DNA from: Pseudomonadota bacterium
GTDB taxonomy: Bacteria; Pseudomonadota; Alphaproteobacteria; Micropepsales; Micropepsaceae
NCBI GenBank assembly: GCA_018242105.1
Contig: JAFECP010000009.1
Span: 1 to 64,000, forward strand
Length of the DNA: 64,000 bases
Reading direction: 5' to 3'
The notes under the pieces were generated by a model. That model had not been told where the DNA came from and did no database searches. It saw only the letters and a list, made by a program, of their open reading frames with translations. A program made the position numbers and the translations under genes. How positions within the stretch are numbered: the first letter of the stretch is position 1; each line of letters starts with the position of its first letter. Positions 16,434-26,104 of this stretch are shown here, one piece after another.

Positions 16434-19400
16434 TTAGTTCGATGCCAGTTCGATCGGTTTGCCGCTGTCGCTGTTGGACAGATCGATCACGATCACCGAA
16501 TAACCGGCAGCCAGCAGCTCGCCCAACTGATGCACGGTGTGGACAAGGATCATTTTCGGCTTGCCGCCGCCAGGCGACAGCAGGCCGAGAAGGACACCTT
16601 GCGGCAGGATCAACTGACCGTTGGCCCCGATGGTGGTGCCGGCGGGGAGAACAAAGCCTTCCACCACAAGCTGGTTCGGATTGACATTGGCGAGGCCGAC
16701 CGTCGTCTGGCCGTTCACGCTGACGACGTTGCTGCCATTCGTGTCGATCGTGGTCCAGGTGCCGTTCACCGATCCATGCTGCGCCGCCAGCGTGAAGTCC
16801 GTGGCGTTGACCGCCGCGTCCACATTGTTGGAGGCGATGAGCGTGACCGCTTGGGCGGTGTAGGAGCCCCCGACGGTATTGCCCTGGATATTGGCGGCGT
16901 TGCTGGCGGTCACGGCGCTGTTTACGTCGCTGCCCGTGAGGTTCACGTTCTGGCCGCTGATCGTGCCCGAAACACCGCCATTCGCGACGATCGTTACATC
17001 GCCGCCCGCAACGATATGGCCGGAGGCGTCGCCACCCACGGTGCTGTTCGCATTGCCGCGCACGTTGAGCGTGTCGGCTGCGAACACCTGGTTGCCGGTC
17101 AGCGTGGCATTGTAGTTGCCGCCGACATCCACCGTCAGAGCCGTGAAGTTGTTACCCTTCACCGTGAGATCGCCGAGGTAGACTGCCGATGTACCGGCGT
17201 TCTGCAGCGTGATGTCGCCATTGGACGACGCCGCGCCCGTACCCGGACCGGCGATGAGCGTCAGGCTCTGCGCCGCATCCGAGGTGCCGAAGATGTCACC
17301 CTGGAAGGTGATGCCACCCGCCGCGTTGGACGACTGCGTCGTGTTCAGCGTGGTGCTGGCCGAGGTGAGCGTCACGCCGCCGCCGAACAGGAAGCTGTTG
17401 GCATTGTATGTGGAGCCCGTCAGCGTGGTCTTGCTGGCGTCGCTGACGGCGCCCAGGCGCGTGGCGGCGCCGAGGTTGCCGAGAGAGACGCTACCCGAAC
17501 CGGCATTCAGCGTGAGCGACTGCGCCCCGGCCAACGATCCATCGATCGATGCGATGACGAGCGCGCCATTGTCGCCGCTGGTGTTCAGCACGGCGTTGTT
17601 GGTGAGCGTCGTCGCGCCAAGGCCGATACTGCCTGCGACGTAGCTGGTGCCGGTCAGTGTCACCGGCCCAGTGACGGACAATGCCCCCGTGTTCGCGACA
17701 TTGCCGAGCGAGGCCGCGCCGCTGGTGATGGCCAGATCGTCGCCGCCACCGTTCAGCGAAGCCAGCGTGACCGCGCCGGTTGCGCCAAGCGTGGTGTCGT
17801 TGGTCAAGGAGACCGGGCCGCCGAACGCGAAGCTGGAACCGCTGTAGGAGGAGCCGGTCAGCGTCGCAGCGCCGTTGACGGCCACTGCGCCGGCATTGGC
17901 GACGTTGCCGAGCGACGCGTTACCCGCATCGATCGTCGCACCGTGACCGCCGCCGGCAAGCGAGGCCAGCACCACATTGCCCTTTCCGGCGTTGAAGGTT
18001 GTATCGCCCGTCAGCGTGGCCGCGCCCAAAGTTTCGGCGCCAGCGCTATACTGCGTTCCCGTCAGCGTCACCGCTCCAAGGTCTGTGATCGAACCGGCGT
18101 TCGCCACATTGCCGAGCGAGGCTGTGCCAGTTCCGGTTTTGAGCGTCAGCGCCTGACCGCCACCCGCAACCGATGCGACGGCGATGTTGCCGTTTGCAGC
18201 GGACGTATCGAGCGTGGTGGCGCCGGCCAGCGTTGTCGCACCGTTCAGCGCGATGGAGCCGCCCGCGAGGTTGCCTGCCAGCGTGTTGGCGCCGTTGAGC
18301 GCGATGGCGCCCGATGCGGTGGCGTTGCCGGTCAGCCCGAAGCTGTTGCTCGCCGCGATCGACGCTGCCTGCACATTGCCGTTCACGGTGGCCGCGCCGT
18401 TGAACTGCGCCGCGCCCAATGCGGTGAGACCGCCGTTCAGCGCCAGCGTGCCGTTCGCTGCGAACGTCTTGGCCGACACGCTACCCGTGATCGTGGATGC
18501 GCCGCCCAGCGTGACGCCATTGGTGGCGGCGATATTGCCAGCCTGCGTCAGCGTGCTGCCGGTGGAGAGCGTGTCCGCCTGCACATTGCCGGTGATGTTG
18601 CTCGCACCGTTGAGTGCGGAGGCGCCCGACGTTGTAAGGTTGCCCGTCAGTCCCAGCGCGCCGTTCGCGGTGAGCGAAGCCGCCGAGATGTTGCCGTTTA
18701 CCGTGGACGCACCGCCGAGTGTAACGCCATTGGTAGCGGAGAGATTGCCCGCGAGCGCCAGCGTGTTGCCGGTGATGAGCGAATTCGCCGCCACATTGCC
18801 GGTGATGTTGCTCGCGCCGTTGAGCGCGGTGGTGCCGGAGGTCGTGAGGTTGCCGGTCATCGCCAGGGTGGCATTGGAGGTGAACGAGGCAGCCTTCAGG
18901 CTGCCGGTAACCGTCGTGGCATCGCCCAGAGCGATTGCGCCCGTGGCGGTGAGGTTGCCGTTCAGCGCCGATCCCGCCGCGCCGGACGCCAGTGTGAGGC
19001 TGTTCACCGTCACATCGCCGAAGTTGAAGGCGAGCTGCTTCGCCGCGGTCACATCTTCGGCGTAAGTGCCTGAACTGACATTGATCGTGCCGCCGCTTGC
19101 CGCCTGACTGACAGCATTGCCGATCGACAAGGCGACAGCGTTGCTGCCCGTGCCGACGTAGAAGACATTGTTGCCGTACGCGCCGCTGCCGCTATAGCCC
19201 TGCACTGTGGCCGTCGGCACGTTGACGTTGTTGTTGCTGAGCGCAGCGTTCGTTGCGAAGTCGAATGCGGCCTGCTCTGTCTTCTGGAACCAGCTATAGA
19301 CGTCGTTCGCGTTGTTCGGCGACTGGACGACATAGTTGAAGCCGGCGAGGCTGATCGAACCGAAATTCTGGCTGGCCGACTGGTCTTCCGTATAGACCGG

Positions 19401-22400
19401 GATCGTGTCGTTGAAGGTGTTGGTGCCGTCAACCGTGATATTATTGACCTGCTGGTCGTAATACTTGTTCGTCTGATAGAGCGCCAGGCCACCCCAGGCA
19501 TTGTTGCTGGTGGTCGAACCGGTGATCGTGACGTTCGCGCTGTCGGTCAGCGCCATGCCGTTGCCATGCACGATGTTGCTGACGTTCACGTTCTTGATCG
19601 TCGCGCCGAGCACGCCATTCAGGTCCAGACCTGTGCGATAGCCCTGATCGATCGTGACGTTTTCGATGTCGAAGTTCAGCAGGCGATCGGAGGCCACGCC
19701 GGTATCCGGCTGCACCTTGATGCCATAGGTGCTGCCGGTTGCCGCCGTCGGCCCGTGATAGGTGAAGTTCTGCAGGCTTACATTGTCGCCCGTGACATTG
19801 ATACCATAGCCGGTCGAAGTGGACGTGATATTCGTGACGCCGACGCCCGCGCCGACCAGCGACAGACCCTTGGTGATGTCGAGTTCGCCAGACAGCGTGT
19901 AGTTGCCGGCGAGGACGTCGATCGTAGCGCCGTTTGATGCCGCGCCGACCGCGGTCGCGATCGAAAGCGACCCGGTGTTCGCGGTGTTGTAGCCGACATA
20001 GAAGACGTTGTTGCCAACTTCACCATTGCCCGCGTAGCCCTGAACGTAAGACGTCGTGGGGCTCACCGCGACCGCCATATCGATAGCGGCCTGCTCGGTC
20101 TTCTGGAAGAAGGTGTAGAAGTCGTTCACTCCGGCCTGCCACTGGGCGATGAAGTCATAACCGGCCAGATTCAGCGTGCCATAATCTTCAGTGGTCGATT
20201 GGTCCTCGGCATAGATGCCCTTCGCTTCATTGAAGGTGTTGGTGCCATCGACCGTGATATTATTGACCTGCTGGTCGTAATAATTGTTCGTCTGATAAAG
20301 CGCCAGGCCGCCCCAGGCATTGTTGCTGGTGGTCGAACCGGTGATCGTGACGTTCGCGCTGTCCGTCAGCGCCATGCCGTTGCCATGCACGATGTTGCTG
20401 ACGTTCACGTTCTTGATCGTCGCGCCGAGCACGCCGTTCAGGTCCAGACCCGTGCGATAGCCCTGATCGATCGTGACGTTTTCGATGTCGAAGTTCAGCA
20501 GGCGGTCGGAGGCGACATTGGTATCCGGCGTGACCTTGATGCCGTAGGTCGAACCCACAGCCGTCGGACCGTGATAGGTGAAATTCTTCAAGCTCGTATT
20601 GTCGGCCGTGACGTTGATGCCATAGCCCGTCGAGGTGGATGTGATGTTCGTCACACCGACGCCCGCGCCGGAAAGCGTCAAGCTCTTCGTGACGTCAAGT
20701 TCGCCAGACAATGTGTAATTGCCGCCGAGGACATTGATCGTGGCACCATTTGACGCCGCGCTATTCGCGGCCGCGATGGACAATGCGGCCGTGCTGCCGG
20801 TGTTGTAGCCAACATAGAAGACGTTGTTACCGTTTACGCTCTCGCTTGTTTCGTCATAGCCCTGCACCGTGCCCGCCGTCGAACTATAGCGAGTGTTGAA
20901 GGCTGTGGTTGCGTCGATGGCACCCTGTTCCGTCTTCTGGAAGAAGGTGTATGTGCCATCTGCTCCACCCGTGTTGAGCGTCCCCACATACTCGATGCCC
21001 TGACCGGTGAGATTGATCGTGCCGAAATCGTTCGTCGCCGATTGGTCTTGTGCGTAGATGCCTTCCGCGAAGGTATTTGTGCCGCCAACAACGATGTTGT
21101 TGACCTGCTGATTGAACGCCGAATTGTTCTGATACAGTGCCAGCCCGCCCCATGCGTTACCAGTGGTAGCCGAGTTGGTGATCGTGACATTGGCGCTATC
21201 GGTCAGTGCGATGCCGTTTCCGCCCGTTGTGCCAGTGACGGTGACATGATCGATCGTGGCGTTGAGGACGCCGTTCAGATCGAGGCCCGTCTTCTTCGAA
21301 CCGCTGATCGACACATTGTTGATATTGAAATTCTGAAGGCGATTGGAGGCCGAGCCCGGCGCGGCCTGAATCTTGAAACTGTAAGAGCCAGCCGCAGAGC
21401 CGTTATAGGTGAAGCCCGACAGCGTCGTGTTGTCGGCATCGACAAAGATGCCATAGCCGGTCGAGGCGGAGGTAATATTCGTGACGCCCACACCCGCACC
21501 GATCAGCGACAGACTCTTGGTGATATCGAGTTCGCCAGATAGCGTGTAATTGCCGCCGAGGACATTCACCGTGCCGCCTGCGACGACGGCGTTGACGCCC
21601 GCCGGGATGGTCGCAAGATTGTTAAGCGGGCTACCCTGATTGGTGTCCGAACCCGTCGTCGAAACGGTGACGTCGGTACGGTTGGATTGGGAATAGCCCT
21701 GATCCTGCGCGGTCAAGCCGTTATTGGCAGTTTTGAACGCGAGCAACGCCTGTTGCACCGTCGTCGTCGCGTTCGTCGCAATCTTCTGGCTGTTGCTATA
21801 GTAGGTGCTGCCGACGTAGTGGCCGTTCAGATGGAAGTTGACGCCCCACTCGTTGCCGTCTGTGCCCTGGCTGTTGCCAGTCATCGTCATCACATAGCCT
21901 TCGGTGTTGCCGAGGCCCGCATCGGTGTACTGAACCGAGATCGCGCTCTTGGTGTTGTCGATGACGTTGTTGGTGACGCTGCCGGTGTTACGGCCGTCGA
22001 TCAGAATACCGTTGCGGACATTGCGAATGTCGTTATCAGTGATCGTGACATTGGTGGCGCCATTCAGAACCGCCACGCCGCGGCTGACAGCAGAGCCCCA
22101 TGCATATGAGGTGTAAGGCGCGTTAACTTCGCCACGAATGTCGAAGCCGCTGATGGTCACGCCATCGGTCGATCCGCCGATGGTGATGGCGTTCACTTGA
22201 CCAGACGTGCCTGGGTTCACATCGATTTCGGCTCCGGAAGCACCAAGAAGCGTCAAACCGGACTTGTTGATCTGCAAGCCTGTCCCGGCAGCGTATTGAC
22301 CGGCGGCCACGTTGACAGTCGCGCCACCCGCGAGGGCGACGTCGATGCCGTTCTGGATCAGACCGGTATTCGCGACATTCACTATCGTGCCTTGGCCTGT

Positions 22401-23624
22401 CAGTGTTTCATGCGCGCCGAGCGTGATGTCAGCATTGAGGTTGATGGTCAGCCCGCTGCCATTTTCATCCTGGAAGGTCAGCGTGTTGGAGTCGGTGTTC
22501 GACGACGTGTCGATCGCGGTGTTCACCGTGATCGTGTTGTTCGCCTTCAGATTCACACTGGTCGTGCCGAGCTGGCTTTCGACCGTGGACGCGGAAATGC
22601 TCTGATCCGTGTCAGCATCGGCGCCGCTATCCGTGGTTCCAATCGTCAGATTGTCCGGATCGACGGTCCAGCTTCCGGTCAGACCGTTCGACGCCAGAGT
22701 GTTGATCTTGATGCCGCTATCGACATGCACACTCTTGCCCGATGTCTCAACCGAGCCGCCATTGCCGCTGGCGCTGCCGCCCTTGGCGGAGAAGGAGCCG
22801 GCGTAATTGCCCTGCACATTCGCGACCGAGGTGATCGCGCCGCCATTGCCGTTGGTGCCGGCGTCGGCGCTGAGTTGCGCGGTGGACGTGGTGGTGACGT
22901 TGTCGCCGCCCAGCGTGATCGTGCCGCCGGATTTCGTCACCGACGAAGCGCTGACGACGCCCGAGACGTTCACGACGGAATTGACGACCTGCCCCGCCGC
23001 CTTCGCGGTAAGCGCGATGGTGCCGCCCGGGTTCACGATCTTGCCGGAGCTATCGACGACCGCTTTCACCGAGCCCAAGCCGAGTTCGACCAGATGGTCG
23101 CCCGCGAGGTCGAGCGTGTAGGTCGTGCCGGCGGCCAGCGCCACGCGGCCGACGGTGGCGTTGATGGTGCCGCTGTTGCGCACGGACGGCGCAACAAACG
23201 CCGCAAGGCCGTTCGCGCCGACGGAGATGTTGCCCTGGTTCTCGACGGAGCCGTGATCGGCGCCCGTCATCTGCAGCTTATTCGAACCGGCCATGAAGGC
23301 GTTGGTGTCGATATTGGCCGTGCTCGCGACGATACCCGCCGCGTCCACATGCGCGGTCTTGCTGAAGAAGACGCCGTTGGGGTTGAGAATCCAGACCTGA
23401 CCGTTGGCGTGCAGGCCGCCTTCGATCTGCGTGGGGTTGGCGGAGCTGTTCACGCGGTTCACCGCGATGGAACTGGTGCCCGGCTGGTTGAAGTTCACCT
23501 GTGCCTTGGAACCGATGTCGAAGCTGCGCCAGTCGATTTTGGCATCTTTGATATGATCTATGAAATTATCTTCGCGTGATAAGAATATCTGCCAGTGCAG
23601 CCCGAATCGGCTCGGGAATCGCAT
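16434..23624 (-). CDS. Filamentous-haemagglutinin-type (TpsA-like) repeat protein, apparent 5' truncation
   Basis: 2396 residues, rich in Gly, Ala, Ser, Thr and Asn. Residues about 27-150 match the two-partner-secretion domain of FHA-like exoproteins (I-D-W-R-S-F-D-I-G, then N-P-N-G-V-F-F at 81-87). Residues about 685-1515 hold three long parallel-beta-helix repeats of 272-277 residues. Residues about 1515-1850 are short N-G-A-S/T-I-T-G repeats, and the tail ends without a barrel or anchor. Members are exported by Sec and then through a TpsB pore. Here the first 25 residues are not family-like: the signal peptide and first strands of the secretion domain are absent, and the frame begins inside the 3' end of the upstream HD-GYP-like gene (59-base overlap, no ribosome-binding site). 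No TpsB gene is in the window. It may be a decayed or rearranged adhesin. Confidence 0.72.
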   Translation of the reverse strand: MRFPSRFGLHWQIFLSREDNFIDHIKDAKIDWRSFDIGSKAQVNFNQPGTSSIAVNRVNSSANPTQIEGGLHANGQVWILNPNGVFFSKTAHVDAAGIVASTANIDTNAFMAGSNKLQMTGADHGSVENQGNISVGANGLAAFVAPSVRNSGTINATVGRVALAAGTTYTLDLAGDHLVELGLGSVKAVVDSSGKIVNPGGTIALTAKAAGQVVNSVVNVSGVVSASSVTKSGGTITLGGDNVTTTSTAQLSADAGTNGNGGAITSVANVQGNYAGSFSAKGGSASGNGGSVETSGKSVHVDSGIKINTLASNGLTGSWTVDPDNLTIGTTDSGADADTDQSISASTVESQLGTTSVNLKANNTITVNTAIDTSSNTDSNTLTFQDENGSGLTINLNADITLGAHETLTGQGTIVNVANTGLIQNGIDVALAGGATVNVAAGQYAAGTGLQINKSGLTLLGASGAEIDVNPGTSGQVNAITIGGSTDGVTISGFDIRGEVNAPYTSYAWGSAVSRGVAVLNGATNVTITDNDIRNVRNGILIDGRNTGSVTNNVIDNTKSAISVQYTDAGLGNTEGYVMTMTGNSQGTDGNEWGVNFHLNGHYVGSTYYSNSQKIATNATTTVQQALLAFKTANNGLTAQDQGYSQSNRTDVTVSTTGSDTNQGSPLNNLATIPAGVNAVVAGGTVNVLGGNYTLSGELDITKSLSLIGAGVGVTNITSASTGYGIFVDADNTTLSGFTYNGSAAGSYSFKIQAAPGSASNRLQNFNINNVSISGSKKTGLDLNGVLNATIDHVTVTGTTGGNGIALTDSANVTITNSATTGNAWGGLALYQNNSAFNQQVNNIVVGGTNTFAEGIYAQDQSATNDFGTINLTGQGIEYVGTLNTGGADGTYTFFQKTEQGAIDATTAFNTRYSSTAGTVQGYDETSESVNGNNVFYVGYNTGSTAALSIAAANSAASNGATINVLGGNYTLSGELDVTKSLTLSGAGVGVTNITSTSTGYGINVTADNTSLKNFTYHGPTAVGSTYGIKVTPDTNVASDRLLNFDIENVTIDQGYRTGLDLNGVLGATIKNVNVSNIVHGNGMALTDSANVTITGSTTSNNAWGGLALYQTNNYYDQQVNNITVDGTNTFNEAKGIYAEDQSTTEDYGTLNLAGYDFIAQWQAGVNDFYTFFQKTEQAAIDMAVAVSPTTSYVQGYAGNGEVGNNVFYVGYNTANTGSLSIATAVGAASNGATIDVLAGNYTLSGELDITKGLSLVGAGVGVTNITSTSTGYGINVTGDNVSLQNFTYHGPTAATGSTYGIKVQPDTGVASDRLLNFDIENVTIDQGYRTGLDLNGVLGATIKNVNVSNIVHGNGMALTDSANVTITGSTTSNNAWGGLALYQTNKYYDQQVNNITVDGTNTFNDTIPVYTEDQSASQNFGSISLAGFNYVVQSPNNANDVYSWFQKTEQAAFDFATNAALSNNNVNVPTATVQGYSGSGAYGNNVFYVGTGSNAVALSIGNAVSQAASGGTINVSSGTYAEDVTAAKQLAFNFGDVTVNSLTLASGAAGSALNGNLTATGAIALGDATTVTGSLKAASFTSNATLAMTGNLTTSGTTALNGASNITGNVAANSLITGNTLALAGNLSATNGVTLGGASTVNGNISAASLTANGALGLTGNLTTSGASALNGASNITGNVQADTLSTGSTLTQAGNIAATNGVTLGGASTITGSVSAKTFAANGTLALNGGLTALGAAQFNGAATVNGNVQAASIAASNSFGLTGNATASGAIALNGANTLAGNLAGGSIALNGATTLAGATTLDTSAANGNIAVASVAGGGQALTLKTGTGTASLGNVANAGSITDLGAVTLTGTQYSAGAETLGAATLTGDTTFNAGKGNVVLASLAGGGHGATIDAGNASLGNVANAGAVAVNGAATLTGSSYSGSSFAFGGPVSLTNDTTLGATGAVTLASLNGGGDDLAITSGAASLGNVANTGALSVTGPVTLTGTSYVAGSIGLGATTLTNNAVLNTSGDNGALVIASIDGSLAGAQSLTLNAGSGSVSLGNLGAATRLGAVSDASKTTLTGSTYNANSFLFGGGVTLTSASTTLNTTQSSNAAGGITFQGDIFGTSDAAQSLTLIAGPGTGAASSNGDITLQNAGTSAVYLGDLTVKGNNFTALTVDVGGNYNATLTGNQVFAADTLNVRGNANSTVGGDASGHIVAGGDVTIVANGGVSGTISGQNVNLTGSDVNSAVTASNAANIQGNTVGGSYTAQAVTLIASNNVDAAVNATDFTLAAQHGSVNGTWTTIDTNGSNVVSVNGQTTVGLANVNPNQLVVEGFVLPAGTTIGANGQLILPQGVLLGLLSPGGGKPKMILVHTVHQLGELLAAGYSVIVIDLSNSDSGKPIELASN
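19070..21560 (-). repeat. Three tandem 272-277-residue repeats inside the haemagglutinin-type gene
   Basis: The sequence coding for N-Y-T-L-S-G-E-L-D begins again at three places: about 21540, 20710 and 19890. The spacings are 831 and 816 bases. The second and third units are nearly identical over long blocks: 19421-19695 against 20231-20505 differs at about nine of 275 positions. The first unit is clearly more diverged. Each unit ends with a G-N-N-V-F-Y-V-G stretch. This indicates recent duplication or gene conversion between units 2 and 3. Confidence 0.9.
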
Positions 23625-25149
23625 GATCCGGCGCTGAAAGAATTTCGAGGGTCTCGACCGGGGAATGGGCCATCCGGTAGGCTCGAGGGCTCATCAGCGC
23701 CACCGCCTTGTTGGCGGCAACGATAATGTAAGTGTTGCGGGCCACTCCCCCGGCCTCCGGCGCCTGGCCATATCCCAAGCGGTAGGCATCGCGCAGGATC
23801 GGCTCCAGCGGCGGGTCGAACGGCGTACGCGCCAGCAGGTCGAGCCAGCGAGCCGAGCCGTCCGCGAACTGTGAAACTTCGGCATCATCCAGTTCGCCCG
23901 CCTTGGTAAGAAGGTTCACAGGCACGAAGAGCTTGCCGACATTCATCAAAGCGCCAGCCAGTTCGGCGGCATCGGCTTCTGCTTTGGCGGCGCCCATCTT
24001 GAGTGCGATATCGCGCGACAGCGCCGCCACACGCCGTGAATGCTCCGCAGCGCCGGGGTCGCGCTGGTCGATCGCCTGCAACAGCACTTCCGCCACGCCG
24101 CGATAGAGCTTCATACTCGCCTCGCGCGACGCAGCCTGCTGAATTCCCGTCATATGCCGCCACAGCGCAAGAATCCCGAGGATGATCGCCAGCAGGGACA
24201 GCAGCAGAATGGTGAGGAGATTGCGGATCCGCGCCTCCACGCCCGCGAGCGCGGAAGATGCTGGAACACTTTCCACCAGCACCCAATCGGCGCCCTTCAC
24301 CGGCACGCCAAGATGCAGCGCATCCCTGCCCTTCATATCGCGGGCGCGCTGGAGGTGAAGCGGCGTCCGGGCGGCGAGATATTCGCCGCTATCCGCCGAT
24401 ACAACTCTGCCCGTAACCGATGAACCGACCAGATGCGTCGCGCCATCAGGACCTACAGAGACAAGGCTTTCATGCCCGTGATCGGTTGCGATGACCGAGC
24501 CGTCGGATGCCCAAAAGCCTTCATCGAGCCTGCGCTCGCCAATGACATAGCCGACGGGCGGCGCCGACATAGCAGCCTGGATGGGACGGACGGCCACAAG
24601 AAAAGCATTCGGTGAATTGGCCGCCGCCGATGATACCAACGGGCCTGCACTTCCATCTCGCATCTTGGCAATCAGCGCAACAATCGTTTGCGGTGAAGGC
24701 CGGTATCCAGAGGTCGCCGCAACGACATGACGCTGCGCGTCCAGCACAGCCAGTCCAGTGGCGGATCGCGCGGCGCCGGATGAGGCTGCAAAAGGCCCAT
24801 GGCTGCCGAGGCTGATGATATAGCTTTCCAGGAATGCCCCTTGGGCCTCGCTTTCCGGTGATACAGGCGGGGCAGGATTGGCAACCGCAGCTTGCGAAAG
24901 ATAGATCTGGACGGTCGGATTTTCGGCGACAGCGCGCAGTGCGTCGCGGCTCGCGCTTAACCAACCGCTCACCATATCTACAGGTTGAACGGCGTCGGTA
25001 TGCAGCCGCGTTTCCCAGCGATTGAGTTCAAAGGCGCGCTCGTTATGCGCAATGCGGAATGCGGCGGCGACCAGCGCCATCGCGGCCAGAAAGATGCCAA
25101 GCCCCAGCAGAAAACCGCGCTGCCGGGCTCTTTTGGCGAAATTGCCCAT
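23566..25149 (-). CDS. Membrane sensor with degenerate HD-GYP domain
   Basis: 527 residues. Membrane segments lie at about 12-31 and 305-328 and flank a periplasmic sensor region of about 270 residues (Cache/CHASE-like by layout). The cytoplasmic part aligns with HD-GYP cyclic-di-GMP phosphodiesterases: A-E-H-S-R-R-V-A-A-L-S (His370), then L-M-N-V-G-K-L where the family has L-H-D-I-G-K, so the HD pair is Met402-Asn403. The later HHE and GYP motifs are also unrecognisable, while the final S-P-R-A-Y-R-M-A-H-S element remains. It should therefore lack phosphodiesterase activity and may be a receptor. It is divergent from a LapG-type protease gene (122-base gap) and directly upstream of the haemagglutinin gene. 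That is the position a LapD-like regulator would occupy, which is inference. Confidence 0.82.
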   Translation of the reverse strand: MGNFAKRARQRGFLLGLGIFLAAMALVAAAFRIAHNERAFELNRWETRLHTDAVQPVDMVSGWLSASRDALRAVAENPTVQIYLSQAAVANPAPPVSPESEAQGAFLESYIISLGSHGPFAASSGAARSATGLAVLDAQRHVVAATSGYRPSPQTIVALIAKMRDGSAGPLVSSAAANSPNAFLVAVRPIQAAMSAPPVGYVIGERRLDEGFWASDGSVIATDHGHESLVSVGPDGATHLVGSSVTGRVVSADSGEYLAARTPLHLQRARDMKGRDALHLGVPVKGADWVLVESVPASSALAGVEARIRNLLTILLLSLLAIILGILALWRHMTGIQQAASREASMKLYRGVAEVLLQAIDQRDPGAAEHSRRVAALSRDIALKMGAAKAEADAAELAGALMNVGKLFVPVNLLTKAGELDDAEVSQFADGSARWLDLLARTPFDPPLEPILRDAYRLGYGQAPEAGGVARNTYIIVAANKAVALMSPRAYRMAHSPVETLEILSAPDHAIPEPIRAALADILITRR

Positions 25150-25271
25150 AAAGTTTGTTCCAAATCTTAAAAAAGCGCGAAGGAAATCGCTCGGAATCGC
25201 GGCCCCATTTGAACCGCGATTTCATAGCACCCGACGCAGACTGGCGCGAGCAAACATCAAGCGGCGCCATC

Positions 25272-25994
25272 ATGCGGTCCGTATCGTTTTTCCCGAAGGT
25301 GATTCTGGCGCTATTTCTTTTCGCGCCGGTCAGCGCCCACGCGAACTCTGTCTTCCAATCGGCGACAGCGAGCGGCCGCAATTTTGCGCTGTTTCCGTTC
25401 TGGCAGCAGGTCATTTCCGACATGGCGATCGCCCAGCCGGAAGCCGTGGTTGCGCATCCCGATGCCGCGCACCCGCAGAGATGCGCCAATGAGCGGCTCT
25501 GCATCCCGATTGCCTGGACGTCGTTCCTCGAGAGCGTCCGGAAGATGTCACGCCGCGATCAACTCAACGCCGTGAATGCGTGGGCGAACAGCCGCCCCTA
25601 TGTGGAAGACATCCAGAACTACCATGTCTCCGATTACTGGGCGACACCGGGGCAATTCCTCGCGCGCGGCGGCGATTGCGAAGATTACGCGATCGCCAAA
25701 TATTACAGCCTTGTGCGCCTCGGCTTTCCTACCGACGATTTGCGCCTCGTGATCGTGGACGACACCAATCTGAACGTCTTCCACGCCGTGCTCGCCGTCC
25801 GCCTGGATAACAATGTGTGGCTGCTCGACAATCAGTTGCAGCATGTGGTGCCGATGGACATCGCGGTTCAATACGTCCCGATCTACTCGCTGAACGAACA
25901 TGGCTGGTGGGTGCATTCCATGCCGAAAATCACACTTGGAAATGTCGTGATCTCCGCCGGCCGGGACGACAACCACCCAGGTGGCGCGAACTAA
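25272..25994 (+). CDS. Transglutaminase-like periplasmic cysteine peptidase (BTLCP, LapG family)
   Basis: 240 residues. A signal peptide (F-P-K-V-I-L-A-L-F-L-F, ending A-H-A) directs it to the periplasm. The catalytic triad of the BTLCP/LapG family is complete: Cys136 in G-G-D-C-E-D-Y-A, His171 in N-V-F-H-A-V, and Asp186 in W-L-L-D-N-Q. LapG cuts surface adhesins near their N-terminus when the c-di-GMP receptor LapD releases it. I chose the ATG at 25272 because it begins the signal peptide; an upstream start at 25155 adds 39 charged residues. The ribosome-binding site is weak. Neighbours are the degenerate HD-GYP receptor on the other side of a shared promoter region and an autotransporter 110 bases downstream, fitting adhesin processing. 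Confidence 0.9.
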   Translation: MRSVSFFPKVILALFLFAPVSAHANSVFQSATASGRNFALFPFWQQVISDMAIAQPEAVVAHPDAAHPQRCANERLCIPIAWTSFLESVRKMSRRDQLNAVNAWANSRPYVEDIQNYHVSDYWATPGQFLARGGDCEDYAIAKYYSLVRLGFPTDDLRLVIVDDTNLNVFHAVLAVRLDNNVWLLDNQLQHVVPMDIAVQYVPIYSLNEHGWWVHSMPKITLGNVVISAGRDDNHPGGAN

Positions 25995-26104
25995 GCCCCT
26001 TTATTTCCTTGAAGACGGCGAAGTAAGCTTCAGCCGCTTCTCGCGCGCGGATAGCGCCGCCTCTCTGCCGCCGCTATGTTTCGCGCGGGGACGGGGGGCG
26101 TGCG

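Noticed and set aside
16530-19073. 847-codon plus-strand frame opposite the haemagglutinin-type gene
   Set aside because: The repetitive Arg/Gly/Ala composition follows the repeats on the other strand; there are no motifs, no signal peptide and no ribosome-binding site.
25155-25271. Longer start for the LapG-type protease
   Set aside because: It adds 39 charged residues before a clear signal peptide; the ATG at 25272 gives the expected secreted protein.
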